NCBI GenBank assembly: GCA_958510825.1
Contig: OY294046.1
Location: forward strand, 49,829,794-49,893,793
Reading direction: 5' to 3'
Origin: Brachypterus glaber
Lineage: Eukaryota > Arthropoda > Insecta > Coleoptera > Kateretidae
DNA: 64,000 nucleotides
Part shown: piece after piece, positions 10,762 to 21,345 of the stretch
Layout: each line of letters begins with the position of its first letter
Position numbering within the stretch: position 1 is the first letter of the stretch
Made by a program: the position numbers and the translations under genes
Notes under the pieces: model-generated
Told to the model about the DNA's origin: nothing
Seen by the model: only the letters and a program-made list of their open reading frames with translations
Databases searched by the model: none

Positions 10762-11033
10762 ATAGCCGAGCTAATCCAATAGCAAACGTTCCTATCTTTT
10801 TTTTCTTTAATGTTTATACTAAATATTTTATAAATATTACTATTTCTCACATTTTTTCCAAACTTTCTGTCTAAAAAATTATTGACCCATTCCCAACTTT
10901 TTTTCGCGTCATTGCATTCCATCCCTCTGTGCCTCATCGTATCAACTAAATCAAATCTATTTTTGATCAAATAAAACAAATATTTGTTTAGCGGAATGAA
11001 TAAAATGCTGTCACAATCACATGAAACTGCGAT
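10758..11033 (-). pseudogene. Open frame fragment interrupted by the retrotransposon
   Basis: A minus-strand frame is open from 11033 (a stop lies just upstream) with an ATG at 10977-10979. It runs straight into the LTR. Residues read like real protein, for example RHRGMECNDAKKSWEWVNNF and RNVCYWISSAML, with good Trp, Cys and charged content for an AT-rich region. The pattern of a Gly followed by Lys-rich segment and a Trp recalls a trihelix or Myb/SANT-like module, but I do not recognise the protein. At the empty site the frame would have closed within about 20 bases left of 558, so the insertion clips only its last residues. It could be an exon, an old transposon fragment, or chance. Confidence 0.3.
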
Positions 11034-11219
11034 TTATTCGAAGCCGCGGGAATTAAATTAATTACTAAAATATTACGATCGTGCAGTTTGTTCTCCAATT
11101 CTCCATGCACGTTACACATATAAATAAAGAAACTCCGCGGGAAATTAATAGGATTAGTTAACATCGTAAATACATCTTTTAATATTAAATAAAACTAATA
11201 CACAGTATCACAAAATATA
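11034..11219. other. AT-rich spacer
   Basis: No gene is seen. The last 17 bases (11203-11219, CAGTATCACAAAATATA) are the left copy of the LINE target duplication described next. Confidence 0.6.
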
Positions 11220-11468
11220 ACATAACATAACTTTATTGTATCTAAAGAATAAATTCTTATTACAAGAAGTTTGATTGAAAAAAAAAATAATAATGAATTA
11301 AACCTAATATAAGTGTGCATCATAATTATAGTATTACAAAAAAAAAGAGGAAAAAAAAGAGGAAAAAAAAGAATTAAACCTAATATAAGTGTAGAGCATA
11401 ATTATATGTATTACAAAAGGAGGAAAAAAAAAGGAAAAAAGCGCCTAATGAAAATATGATATAATAAG

Positions 11469-12493
11469 TTACTCGTTTAAGATAAATGAGCGAATTTTAA
11501 GACAATTTCTAACAAAACCGCAAATCATTTTAATTTTAAGAGCATTTAAATTGTTTAGGGCAAAAACAATACCATCAAGATCTATAAGACTATCTATGTA
11601 AGGTTCCCTCAAGGGCTTGTAAATAGGGCATTTAAAAAATACGTGTTCCAAAGTCTCAAATTGGTTTAAATTACATATGGTGCACCGATCATTTGGATTG
11701 ATTTTATAAAATAAACCATTGTAGGAAAAAGTAAAGCTAAATGAGGTGACCATTCTTATTTGCATTATTATTCGCAAGTTGCCAATATTTTCGCAGGAAC
11801 GTAGGTATTTTTGTGGTTCTCTGGAGACAAAAAAGTTTTGATAAATTGTTGCGTTAGTCGAGTTAATTAAAGAGTTTATATCTTTATTATATAAATATTC
11901 TTTAAATTTATTTAGTAAAATCGGTCTGTAATTTTTTAATTTTCTTACTGAAATTTCATTTAAAAAAGTGGGTTCATTTATACAGTCAAGCATTGATTGA
12001 AACTGCGCCACCCAATTATATTTCGAGTTACCGTTATTAAAATAAACAAGTCTGTCAAAGCATAGTATATAATATACGCACATTCAAATTTACTTTGTAA
12101 ATTTTAGTGCATATTAGCATATTTGTTGCAAATTATTTATTATTTATATTGTGAAACTTAAATGCAATAAATATTATTATTATTATTATATTATAGTCTA
12201 GGATATCTATGAGAAGGCATCCTAAGAAGTTTTTCTAGCCATGAAAGGCACATTTTGAATATTAAAAAGGATATTTTAAGGGTGCCAGTCTCTAGCCTAA
12301 CCATATAGTCTGGCGTGTTACGAGGTAGTAAAAACAGCCTTTTAAAAAATCCTAGTTGGACGCGTTCTAGCTCCTCGATATTTCGCAGAGCCCAAATGGA
12401 AGAGCTATATAGTAGAGTAGAAAGAATTATTGAATTATATAAGGAAATTCTGGAATCCCAGGTATTTATTGTGGAACTTGCCATAAGAGACAT
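11469..12493 (-). pseudogene. LINE ORF2 C-terminal fragment, split by a nested insertion
   Basis: The frame is in two pieces. 12191-12493 carries the post-RT region (SIILSTLLYSSSIWALRNIE, ERVQLGFFKRLFLLPRNTPD) and ends at RYPRL. 11469-12083 continues with CFDRLVYF and ends with a Cys-rich knuckle (CTICNLNQFETLEHVFFKC, a CX2C-H-C arrangement), the usual C terminus of these reverse transcriptases. Between them sits a 126-bp insertion flanked by ATAGT; leaving it out together with one ATAGT brings the two pieces into the same frame. The enzyme's catalytic core is absent because of 5' truncation, so the copy is dead. Confidence 0.85.
12067..12192 (+). mobile_element. 126-bp insertion with (ATT)n tail inside the LINE
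   Basis: Flanked by the 5-bp direct repeat ATAGT (12062-12066 and 12193-12197). On the plus strand it ends GCAATAAAT followed by about six ATT units, that is, a polyadenylation-like signal and a microsatellite tail. This is the shape of a very short LINE 3' end or a SINE. A comparable AAATAAAC-(ATT)n end occurs at 51050-51092. Confidence 0.7.
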
Positions 12494-12530
12494 GACAGTA
12501 CCAGTATCACAAAATATACATATGTAGATT

Positions 12531-13120
12531 CATAACAAGCCCTGCAGATATGTAATGCTACGCATTTCATTATATACTATTCACACTGAATGGCTTACTT
12601 TTTACAATACAATACTCTTTTTGTGAGAAACGAAAAATCAACAAAAAAAAATGAAAATGATAGACATTTTAATAAGAAATAAGTAATAAGTAATAAGTTT
12701 AACCCCTCATAACTTTTTTGGGGTGTTTACTTTTAAAATTTGTAAAATTGATTCTTATAATAAAAGTAATTTTTCCTGAAAAGGTTACGTCAATTGAAAT
12801 TTTCTTTTAGCTTTTTCGATTTTTTTTTAAATTTAACCCCCCATAACTTTTTTGTTTTTGGGGGGATTACTTTTAAAAACAATAGGGATCTTCCCCTCGT
12901 AGAACCTGATTTTTCCTGAAGATTTTAAGTCCATTGGATTATTCGTTCTTGAGTTATCGTGTTCACACAAATCGTGACATCGGAAGGACGGACAGACGGA
13001 CGGACATTTAAAAAAAAAGTTGCTCATTTTTTCATGAAACAAATTTATATCCAAGAATTTTTTGTCTAGGACGATTTTTGAAAATTTTTGAAAATTCGAA
13101 ACTACGAACATGACAAATGT
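12531..13120 (+). repeat. Family-A repeat, copy 1 (most complete)
   Basis: Starts AACAAGCCCTGCAGATATGT, followed by a motif near CATTTCATTATATACTATTC, then an A/T-rich segment. Two related modules follow, each beginning with TTTAACCCC..CATAACTTTTTTG, then GGGG..ATTACTTT and TTTTTCCTGAA. It ends with the core GTTCTTGAGTTATCGTG (12945-12961) and a GACGGACAGACGGACGGACA tract, then TTTTTTCATGAAACAAATTTA. Other copies or parts lie at 28098, 41850, 43726, 46397, 48585 and 50552. No protein is evident; the Arg/Thr/Asp-rich translations are by-products of the tetranucleotide tract. Confidence 0.75.
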
Positions 13121-14186
13121 CTAAAAAATGTCCTCATTTAATTTGTCACTTAGTTTGCAAATTTGCAAAATTGAAGTAACCAACTAAAAAGTTAAATTTT
13201 TCCAACTCGAAATTCGCTGTTTTCATGAAAATTTTCTGTTTGGAAATAATTACGACCTGGGCATCGCCCTGCCCCTGGAGTAATTATTTCCTTTGACAGC
13301 AAATTTGAATAAAAAATGTGAATTATTTTCCGATAATTCGAAGAATCATGTGTAATTCGGAAGATTATTTTTTAACGATTTATATGTCAAACCTACTTTT
13401 ATATTTTTTTTCATCGCAAAATGATATAAATTGTTATATTATTATTTATCTTAATATTTTTACAGGCATGTTCTTTGATTCGATTAATTTAATTTCATTC
13501 TCAATTGCCAAGCTAAAACCCTTTTTTGTCCATTTTTAAATTGCAAATTATGATTTTGTCAATAGTTTAGTCACAATAATAAAGTTATAACAATAATTAT
13601 AAATAGTAATATATTCATATTTAATTAATAATTAGTTTTAGGTATGAAACTTTGTTGTCAAAGAGAAATACTGAAAAACAAAATACTACAGCGATTCTCA
13701 CAAGAATGTTCTACAGTAGAAAATTCCCAATATAACTGTAATATAATTGGACAGAAATAAACACGTGGTCAGAAATATTGTTAAATTATCAGCCAATCGA
13801 TAAAAACGTTAAAAAAATAATCAACAAAATTCACTCTCATAGCAATACGAGCGTTGAATAACATACTATTTTTCCGGGACACCCTGTGTTTATATTAAAT
13901 TACCTGCCAGTCGGATAAATTAATTTTTAAAATTTTAAATAAAAATACCACACAAGTTATAATAACTAATTTTATTTTTTTAAATTTTCAAATGCAATAA
14001 CGATTTTGCAATGTATTTATTTAATTATAATTATTAATTTAAATACCCATACAGGGCGTAATAACATATTCTGATTATAATTTAGATATATCTATTACAC
14101 TACTAAAATATGTAGCAGTTTTTTAATAATTTGGATATAAGAAATTAATTGAAAAAAAAAATGGAAAGGAAAATAAAAAGCAAACA
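13121..14186. other. AT-rich intergenic stretch
   Basis: No gene is recognised. A small hairpin is present at 13239-13290 (GGAAATAATTAC ... GTAATTATTTCC around a GC-rich loop). CCGGGACACCCTGTGTTTAT at 13876-13895 resembles the ACAGGGTGTCCC end seen in mariner-type relics; similar ACAGGG fragments lie near 14053, 30641, 31047 and 45545. Confidence 0.5.
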
Positions 14187-14188
14187 TA

Positions 14189-14903
14189 CAGTGCGGTCCA
14201 AAAGTCATCCCCCCCTTTTAACTTTTGAACGAGTTGAGATATCGACTTCAAATTTAGGACTCTTAAATAAGACAACTTAAACTATCTTTTAGCATATATT
14301 TGATATTTTCAGCTCTTAAAATGTGGGCAGGGGGGCATGGGGGGAATTTTTTTTTAAATGGAAAGGGGGTCGTGTGATACATCATTTTAAAGCTTATAAA
14401 ATTCTGTATTTAAACTAACATTTTTAAATTTTTTAAAAATATTTTTTAAGGTTTTGATTTTTCAATTTCTTGTGCTAAAACATTCGATTTTTTAAGTTTT
14501 TTTTATAAATTTTTATTTATGTCAACTAAAATTATTTAAAAGTATAATTAACATTTTTTTATGATGAAATTAGACATTTTTAAAAATTATTTGTTTTTTT
14601 TAGAGAAGTTTTGACATTAATACCCATTTTCAACCCCATTTAAACCCAATTTTTTTTTTAATTTAAAAATATGGAGTTAAATGGAGAATTTTATAAGCTT
14701 TAAAATGATGTATTACACGACCCCCCTTCCTATTTAAAAAAATATGCCCCCATGCTCCCCTGCCCACATTTTAAGAGCTGAAAGTATTAAATATATACTA
14801 AAAGATAGTTTAAGTTGTTTAATTAAAAGTTCTAAATTTGAAGTCGATATCTCATCTGGTTCAAAAGTTAAGAGGGGGGGGGGGTGACTTTTGGACCTCT
14901 CTG
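14189..14903. mobile_element. Tc1/mariner-like MITE with ~220-bp inverted repeats
   Basis: A 715-bp element. The left arm (14189 to about 14410) begins CAGTGCGGTCCAAAAGTCA and the right arm (about 14685 to 14903) is its inverse, ending TGACTTTTGGACCTCTCTG. TA dinucleotides at 14187-14188 and 14904-14905 are the expected target duplication. CAGTG..CCAAAAGT termini and TA insertion fit Tc1/mariner. The ~270-bp centre is AT-rich and lacks a transposase. Confidence 0.85.
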
Positions 14904-15044
14904 TATAAAAAATAAACTGAAGAAATTTCTGTAAAACGGTAGGGTACCAACGAAAAGTAAATAAATGTAAATTTTTACTCGCCTTTCCTAAAATTGCAAA
15001 AAAAGCAATTTAACTTCCTTATGTGATTTTTTTAGGTGACACAG

Positions 15045-15340
15045 AAAAATATTGTCTTAAATCAAGAATTTGGTGATTTGTATATAACGAAGAGAATATA
15101 TTCTTCTTTTATGCATACCATATTCTTATCCTTTCATATTTGAGAATATTTTCTTCTTTCAAGCAAACCATATTTTTATGCTTTCATATTTAAAGCACAA
15201 TTTTGCTTTAAAGGAGAATATCGATGGTCTAGCGTATTTAAGTATTTAGGGAAATTGTATGTACTTAGCACCTTTGTTCGCTAGACCATCGATATATTCT
15301 CTTCGTTATATCCAAATCACACATTCTTGACAATATTTTA
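15045..15340. mobile_element. Short inverted-repeat element (MITE)
   Basis: Outer arms pair GTGATTTGTATATAACGAAG (15073 on) with the inverse around 15296-15320 (CTTCGTTATATCCAAATCAC), and the pairing extends outward through TCAAGAAT/ATTCTTGA and AATATTGTC/GACAATATT. A second inverted pair, GATGGTCTAGCG / CGCTAGACCATC, lies inside the right half. No coding capacity. Superfamily not determined. Confidence 0.7.
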
Positions 15341-15654
15341 CAATATTTTTTTTGTTTAATAACTTAAAAATTATAATATTTTATAATTATATTATTTTTT
15401 CGCAATTTATTGTTTTTATTGTTCTTGTAATTTATTAACTTTACATTTTAACTCTTGGTTTATGCACCCAACTAACTAAAAAAAAAATAATTATCACTCC
15501 AGTGCACATGTTTCGTGTGTATATATATAATATACCTAATCACTAAGCATGTGCACTGAGGTAAAAGTAAATTTTACTGAAATTTTTTTAATGACCCAAC
15601 AGTTTTTCCCGATATTTAAATTATTATACATATGAAAAACCAGCACTATTTTTT

Positions 15655-16073
15655 AATAAGGAGTTAACCTTTTTAATAATATAAACCAAGAAAAGATACA
15701 AGTAGCGCAAAACTCCATATTAAAAGTTATTTTAAAAAAAGATAGACTTTACTCAACTAAGGATTTGTATAATGAAGCAAAAGTTTTTAACGTACGTGGT
15801 TTATATGTTTTTAATAGTTTGGTTTGGATGTACTCAAACAAAACTACGTTTTTTAATAGAAATTTGTTTTACACTAGAGCCACAAACAATAATTTAATTT
15901 TAGTTCCTTTTTATAGAAAAGAACAACTTAAAAGATTTGTTTTTTATTATGGTCCAACACTGTACAATAAATTACCTCTTATGTATAAAACAATATCAAG
16001 GTTAAAAAAGTTTAAAATTGATGTTAAACAGTATCTGATGATCCATGTTAACAACTTAGTCTTATTATTTTAG
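15655..16073 (+). pseudogene. LINE reverse-transcriptase C-terminal fragment
   Basis: A plus-strand frame ending at 16073 reads KDRLYSTKDLYNEAKVFNVR, then LVPFYRKEQLKRFVFYYGP and LYNKLPLMYKTISRLKKFK before its stop. The block F(Y)YGPTLYNKLP...I..LKKFK..VK.YL is the characteristic extreme C terminus of many animal non-LTR reverse transcriptases. Everything upstream of about 15655 is missing, so this is a 5'-truncated copy. The following AT-rich bases to about 16200 would be its 3' UTR. Confidence 0.75.
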
Positions 16074-16738
16074 CTAATATTATAATTAATAGTTTAATTA
16101 TTCTTTTTATTTTTTACTTTACGTTTTTATTGCATTTTTTTTTCCTCTTTTCTTTATTATGAACTTTAGCAATAATTAAAAATAAATTTTGAAATTTTAC
16201 TGGTAAGGCCAAGTACAATACAATCATTTATGATTAGGTATAGGTCTTAGCGGTTGATTTCAATAATTTAGTATATAAAATACAATGAACTTGAGGAGTG
16301 GAGGAACAGGAATGGCGTCTGAACAAGTGGCTAATATGAATGGCAGCCATTAACCGCATTCTTTATTCTAGGGGGTTCAAATTTTTCACACTAGGTGGTG
16401 CGATTTGGTAACTTTATAGGGAATTTTCATCTTGGTGCTTTCAGAGACCAACTTATCTCTGGTGCTTAAAGCACCGTGCTTTATTGACAATGAAGTTTTT
16501 AGGGTTATGTACAATGTCAGTGGATTTAAAAACGGTATAAAAAAACATTTATTTCTCAAAAAAACATATTTCTATTTAAAAAAATTACAAAAATGTATAA
16601 AATTAAAAAATAATGACAGAATTAAAAAAATAACTAATAAAATAAAAAAAACAAGGTAGGTCATATAGCAGTTGAATATTTTCTCAAACCTTCATTCTTA
16701 GTACATTTTGGTACTGACGTGTAAATTGTGTTAATTAG

Positions 16739-16891
16739 GGTCACTCGGTCAGTTTTTGCTTTGTCTAGTTGGTGTGTTAGTGTGTTTTGGTGTTTGGTCG
16801 ATTTGGGCTTTTGATTTGAGGTGAAAACTTCCACAAACTCAAACGGCTAACCACCAAAACACTAGACAAAGTAACAACTGATCAAGTGACC
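16739..16891. repeat. Nested 150-bp inverted repeat
   Basis: Arms GGTCACTCGGTCAG...CTTTGTCTAG and CTAGACAAAG...CTGATCAAGTGACC pair across a GT-rich centre. It lies wholly inside the 16283-18208 element and so probably inserted after it or arose within it. Confidence 0.6.
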
Positions 16892-17056
16892 ATAGTCTTA
16901 ATAATTTTATTACTTTTTTTATTCAGTGTCAATTTTGATTAAATTCATCATAATTTAGTAATAAAGTAGCATTCACTGATCTAAAATTAAAGGAATTTTA
17001 TAAAGGGAGCTTCGAGTCATAACTTCCAACCAGTCAAAACTCTAGCTCTGGGGCTA

Positions 17057-17194
17057 GGGAACGTTCAAGTATTACGTAACGCAAATTTTGATCATTTTGG
17101 ACCTCCCCCCCCCCCGTAACGCTATTTTCCTATACCATTAACATGGGCGTAACACTCCAAAATGACCCCCCCTACATAATACTTGAACGTTCCC
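17057..17194. mobile_element. PIF/Harbinger-like MITE, copy 1
   Basis: A 138-bp element with termini GGGAACGTTCAAGTATTACG and its inverse, flanked by CTA on both sides (17054-17056, 17195-17197). The interior has C-runs and a GGGCGTAACACTCCAAAATG motif. The same element occurs in the opposite orientation at 51430-51589 flanked by TTA. A 3-bp T-A-containing duplication fits the TWA preference of PIF/Harbinger transposases, though CTA is off-consensus. Confidence 0.75.
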
Positions 17195-18772
17195 CTAGTA
17201 TTCCAACCACTTGATTTTAAAAATTTTAAAGCTTTTAAGGTATATTTTGGTCAGAATTGTATTCTCCCCATTTGAATGGGGACTATGCCCCCGTTTAAAT
17301 GGGGGCAAGGCATCAAAAACACCAAACAGGCAAAAAAAAATCTGACCTACACCAAAAAGTTAGGTTACGTTATGTTTAATATCTATAGATATACAACAGT
17401 GCAAAATCGGTCGGAACTCCAGACACTCTATTGTATAAATACTTGTAATAAAAAATGTACATATGAAAATCTTATTTTTGAAATACACACCCTATTTTTT
17501 CAGGTTCGAACTCTGGCTTTCTTCAGAAGTACTTTCTCTTTTCCAAAAACCATCATATTTAAAATGCCTTGAGCAAACAAATTTATTCTCAGAAAAAGTA
17601 TACCTACGTAGATTTGGGTATTTTAAAAATATCAAGCCATTGCTCCAACAATGCTTTATCTTTTGGAAACCTGTAAAATAGAAAACCCTGGCAATAAATT
17701 AAATCTCACTAAATTTGTGGTTTTATATACATATAAATGCAAAATGTACAAGTCAATATAATCCCAACTTAAACTTACTTAAAAAATGAAACTTTCTCCA
17801 GATTTATTCTTTTTACACTGCGGCAGCCAATGACACAGCAAGACATAATTAGAAAAGTTTTTCTTGTATACTAATCACTGACTAAAAAACTATATACACA
17901 TTTACACTACGGAAATTAATAAAAATAAAAAACTACCATTTAAAAGTCTCAAAAATGCTCAAACATATAATAAATTATTCACAGATAAAGATATCAACAT
18001 TTGAACCGCAAGTATTACCAGGAAAAACTAGTACGATAACAGAGACTACAATTTCTGATGATAAAATTCCTTATAAAGTTACCAAATCGCACCACCTAGT
18101 GTGAAAAATTTGAACCACCTAGAATAAAGAATGCGTTTAATGGCTGCCAACGTAGTGTCACTACTTATTTGTATTGGAATCCTGTTCCCCCACTCCTCAA
18201 GTTCATTGATAAAATATGAAAAATGAAAATATTATTGTTATTATATTTAAGGTACTATGTGATTATGATGTCTTGAATCACTGAGTCACTGTTTAATAAA
18301 ATTATAAAATTTCAGTTCGATGTTTGACTAACTTATTATGATAATTGTTAATTCGTGTGCGAACATTTAATAAAATTTAATTCGTTATAATAGTCTGAGC
18401 TGGTGAACAAGTTATTTTTTCCCGACAGAATTTTATAATATTTTCAATTTGCTAGTCTCTGGATCCGGTTTCTTTGAATACTAGAACCCAAAAAAAAGGT
18501 GCTAAAAAGAGGTTGCCTTCAAAATTGGCTTCTAATTTGTATTATCAGATTCAGTTTCAGTAACTGCTTAAAAAACTTTTGGATACAAAGTTTCACAAAA
18601 GTAAGTTTGACTATAAATACGGCTTTTTAGGTATATATCTGGAGAATGGACCAGAAATTAAATACCAGCTTTATAATTTTGTTGTAATTTTTCAATTTTT
18701 TTCTTCTTTATTATTTCTTAACGCACTCACCAGAGTTAACTCGATCACAGTATGTTGGCTCTTTTCCGCTTA

Positions 18773-18788
18773 CCCGAGTTAACTCGGG
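18773..18788. repeat. Perfect 16-bp palindrome CCCGAGTTAACTCGGG
   Basis: The palindrome is exact and GC-rich relative to its surroundings. A second, shorter relative (GAGTTAACTC) lies 40 bp upstream at about 18733. It could be a hairpin loop of an inverted-repeat element; no protein-binding role can be inferred. Confidence 0.7.
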
Positions 18789-19013
18789 CGGACCTAGAAT
18801 GTAGAAAATAATGTTTTTTTAGTTTTACCAACATTATTTGTTATTTCCCTTCAGTGTAGACTAAAAATTACAAAAAAAAAAAATGGTGAAAAGTAACCAC
18901 TTTTCCGAAAAAAAGTGACGCGACAAGGGGCTAATAAAGATTACGTTGATTTAACTTTATTATTTTCTTACAGAATTACAAAGTTCTATGTGCTTATCAA
19001 AAAATATTTTCAA

Positions 19014-19249
19014 CAATGAAAAAAAAGTTTATTTGCGTCAACTAAATATTTGGTTGTCAAATTTTTTTTATTTGGGTCAAATAAATATTTAGGTCATGTA
19101 AACAAATAATTTTAATTTCAAAATGATTTATTAATGGGAACAAAATGTTTTATTTGACAGAAACAAAATTTATTTGTCACAATCAAATATTTATTTGTCC
19201 ATAACCAACCAAATATTTAGTTGACGCAAATAAACTTTTTTTTTCAGTG
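19014..19249. mobile_element. MITE with CAVTGAAAAAA termini
   Basis: Arms of about 42 bp: CAATGAAAAAAAAGTTTATT then GCGTCAACTAAATATTTGG on the left, and the inverse ending in CAGTG on the right. The interior is a chain of TTTATTTG/CAAATAAA repeats in both orientations. It is bracketed by a near-perfect 17-bp direct repeat, TTACAAAGTYCTATGTG (18976-18992 and 19257-19273). CACTG-type ends occur in the CACTA/Chapaev group, but the assignment is tentative. Confidence 0.7.
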
Positions 19250-19285
19250 AATACAGTTACAAAGTCCTATGTGATTTCTAAATTT

Positions 19286-21345
19286 AACTTAAATAAATAA
19301 ATAAATACGTATTTTAAGAATTTTTAATAAAAACTGAATAAGACTTAGCTAAAAAAGCTTATATAATAAGATAAGCATATCTTTATTTAGTGTAAGGAAA
19401 GTAGAGAGAGAATTTTTGTTTTTCGATTTACTCGTGACGTGCTGTTAAAAAAAAATAGAACCTTGTAACTCTAACCTGACGATACGTCATATCGATGTTT
19501 GGTTGTAATACCTCCTAAGTGTGAAATGTCAAATTTTTCAGGAGCGACGAAAAACAGTTCTTAGGTTGCTGTTTACTCTATTTTTAATATTTATAGCAAT
19601 ATAAATAAAGTGGTATAAGGTTACTTACATTTAAACTATTCTAGCTTATATTGTAGTTATAACTCATATAGGAGGTATTGGCCATCTAAGGAATGGGGTG
19701 GACTTGGCTGCGCATTCAGGGTCGTATATTCATGAGATATTGTACCTATTTTTTGGGCTTCTAGCATTAAAAGGAACCGAATCCAGAACCTGTTAATTTG
19801 GAAATAGCTGAAGAATGTAATTTAAGTTACATGTAAAATTAAGCCGGGAGTAAATAACATAATGGAAAGCTAGCCGACTATAATAATACGTTGACTTGCA
19901 AAGTACCTACTTCTAGATATTGTTTTGCAGCCTCAAGCTAATAATAATGTTTGAGAATTTTAATTTCGTAGATATTTTAATTGTAAATTATTTAAAATGT
20001 GAAAAAATATACTCTTGACCTGGATATTTTTACAATATCAAATTAGCAGAAAATCCTGCAATACTTAAATGCATATTGCTTTTTAACGAATGAACTGTGT
20101 ATCGAAATGGATACGCAGGATAGGCCAACCCAGTGACGCGTTACATGGCAGCCTATAGTTCACTAAAACTAAGATTTTCCACAAGGCAATACTAGGCAGT
20201 TTCATAGGGCGGCAGATTTTAGGAGGAGGCATATTAAAAAAAATAATAATATGTCGAACTTAAATCTCTGAATGCTGAAGTGTGCTGAGCACTTTGGTCA
20301 GTTCGCCAGAGGATATTTTATGAAAAATTTCACTGATGAGACTGGGGTCTTCACAACTCAAAAAGTACTCAGATTTACCTGTACTGTATAAAAAAATATT
20401 ATAATTTATATTTTTAAGATTAATCTCCTGCGAAAACGACGATTTTATCAGAAAGGTGTCAAAGGGGTACTAAAGCTTCTCTGCAGTTAATTGCAAAATC
20501 TTATGATGTTACTTTTTTTAAGCTACCCTACTTGCATATAATGGACAGTTTTTTTCAACTATCTTAATATTGGTTTTAACCAACAAAAAACAAGGCATAA
20601 CCATAATGACGGGATATTCTCGCCACGAATATACCACAGAAATTCGAAAATATGCCACATTTCTAGTTCTTTGATAAAACAAGTTTGATAATGATAACAA
20701 AATATCAACTAAAATACAAAATTGAGGTAATTTTTATTTCATGTTAGCTTATTTTTATTGAATATTAATAAAGTTTAAGGAATTAAGGTCTTTTTTATTT
20801 CACAAATTAGAAATTTCAAAGATGAATTTATTGTGTTGAAATAAATTAACATCAAATTAATTATTAATATTTATTTATTTAAATTACTTTTAAATAGTCC
20901 TGCAAATACACCTCCAGATTCGGTATATTTTGGAAACATTATTTCACGAAGTGAAAATTTCGGATATATCGAAAATACACCTCTCTATAGGTGTATTACG
21001 TATAATAATAATAATTATAATATTTATTAGGTATATCCATCCGTACCTATCAAATTACCTATAGTATATATGTATATTTTTTTATAGCAGCTAAAGTTAC
21101 ACATTTATGGGTAATACGTATTAACTCTTAGCAACTTTCCAGTTGGAAGAGTATATTTAGTTTCTTTTTCCAATTATAAAATATAAATAATGGCGTTAAC
21201 GACCGAAATTCATATTTAAAAAATACGATAAATTTCCATTCAAACGGTTTTTCACACTTTAAATTTTGGCTACGAGATATTAAAATTCAAAAATTCAGCT
21301 ATATTATAACGTCAGTTGATAGCCATAATGGTATATACTTGCACT
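19286..21345. other. AT-rich stretch, no gene recognised
   Basis: Apart from the family-C right arm at 19750-19862 nothing is identifiable. The open frames here are short and without motifs. A small inverted motif (TTTCACGAAGTGAAA, 20941-20955) precedes ATTTCGGATATATCG at 20956-20970, which resembles the ATTTCGGAT end of the element at 24983-26236. Confidence 0.5.

Larger units (their letters stand above)
11220..12501 (-). mobile_element. 5'-truncated LINE with 17-bp target duplication
   Basis: A perfect 17-bp direct repeat, CAGTATCACAAAATATA, flanks this segment at 11203-11219 and 12502-12518. Inside, on the minus strand, is the 3' part of a non-LTR retrotransposon: the C-terminal part of ORF2, a 3' UTR with a roughly 80-bp internal duplication (units near 11293 and 11372), and a short TTATG-type tail next to an AATAAA. 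5' truncation with a long target duplication is the normal outcome of target-primed reverse transcription. The coding part is arthropod-type (ERVQLGFFKRLFLLPRNTPD); the clade (Jockey, CR1 or similar) is not decided. Confidence 0.85.
16283..18208. mobile_element. 1.9-kb terminal-inverted-repeat element
   Basis: The left arm (16283-16431) and right arm (18052-18208) are inverse copies over about 150 bp: CAATGAACTTGAGGAGTGG at the left edge matches CCACTCCTCAAGTTCATTG at the right edge, and both contain CACACTAGGTGGTGCGATTT or its inverse. ATA on each side may be a 3-bp target duplication. The interior holds short unassigned frames (16432-16659 and 17463-17681) and two smaller inverted-repeat elements. 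No transposase motif is seen, so it is probably non-autonomous. Confidence 0.75.
18411..19862. repeat. Family-C inverted pair (GGATCCGGTT repeat), copy 1
   Basis: The left arm at 18411-18515 contains TTTGCTAGTCTCTGGATCCG and TACTAGAACCC. The right arm at 19750-19862 is its diverged inverse, with GGGCTTCTAGCATT, AAAGGAACCGAATCCAG and AAATAGC. The same sequence recurs as an inverted pair at 47810-48405. The 1.2 kb between the arms holds a palindrome (18773-18788) and a MITE (19014-19249). Confidence 0.6.

Noticed and set aside
12315..12527. 70-codon plus-strand frame
   Set aside because: Antisense to the LINE ORF2 fragment.
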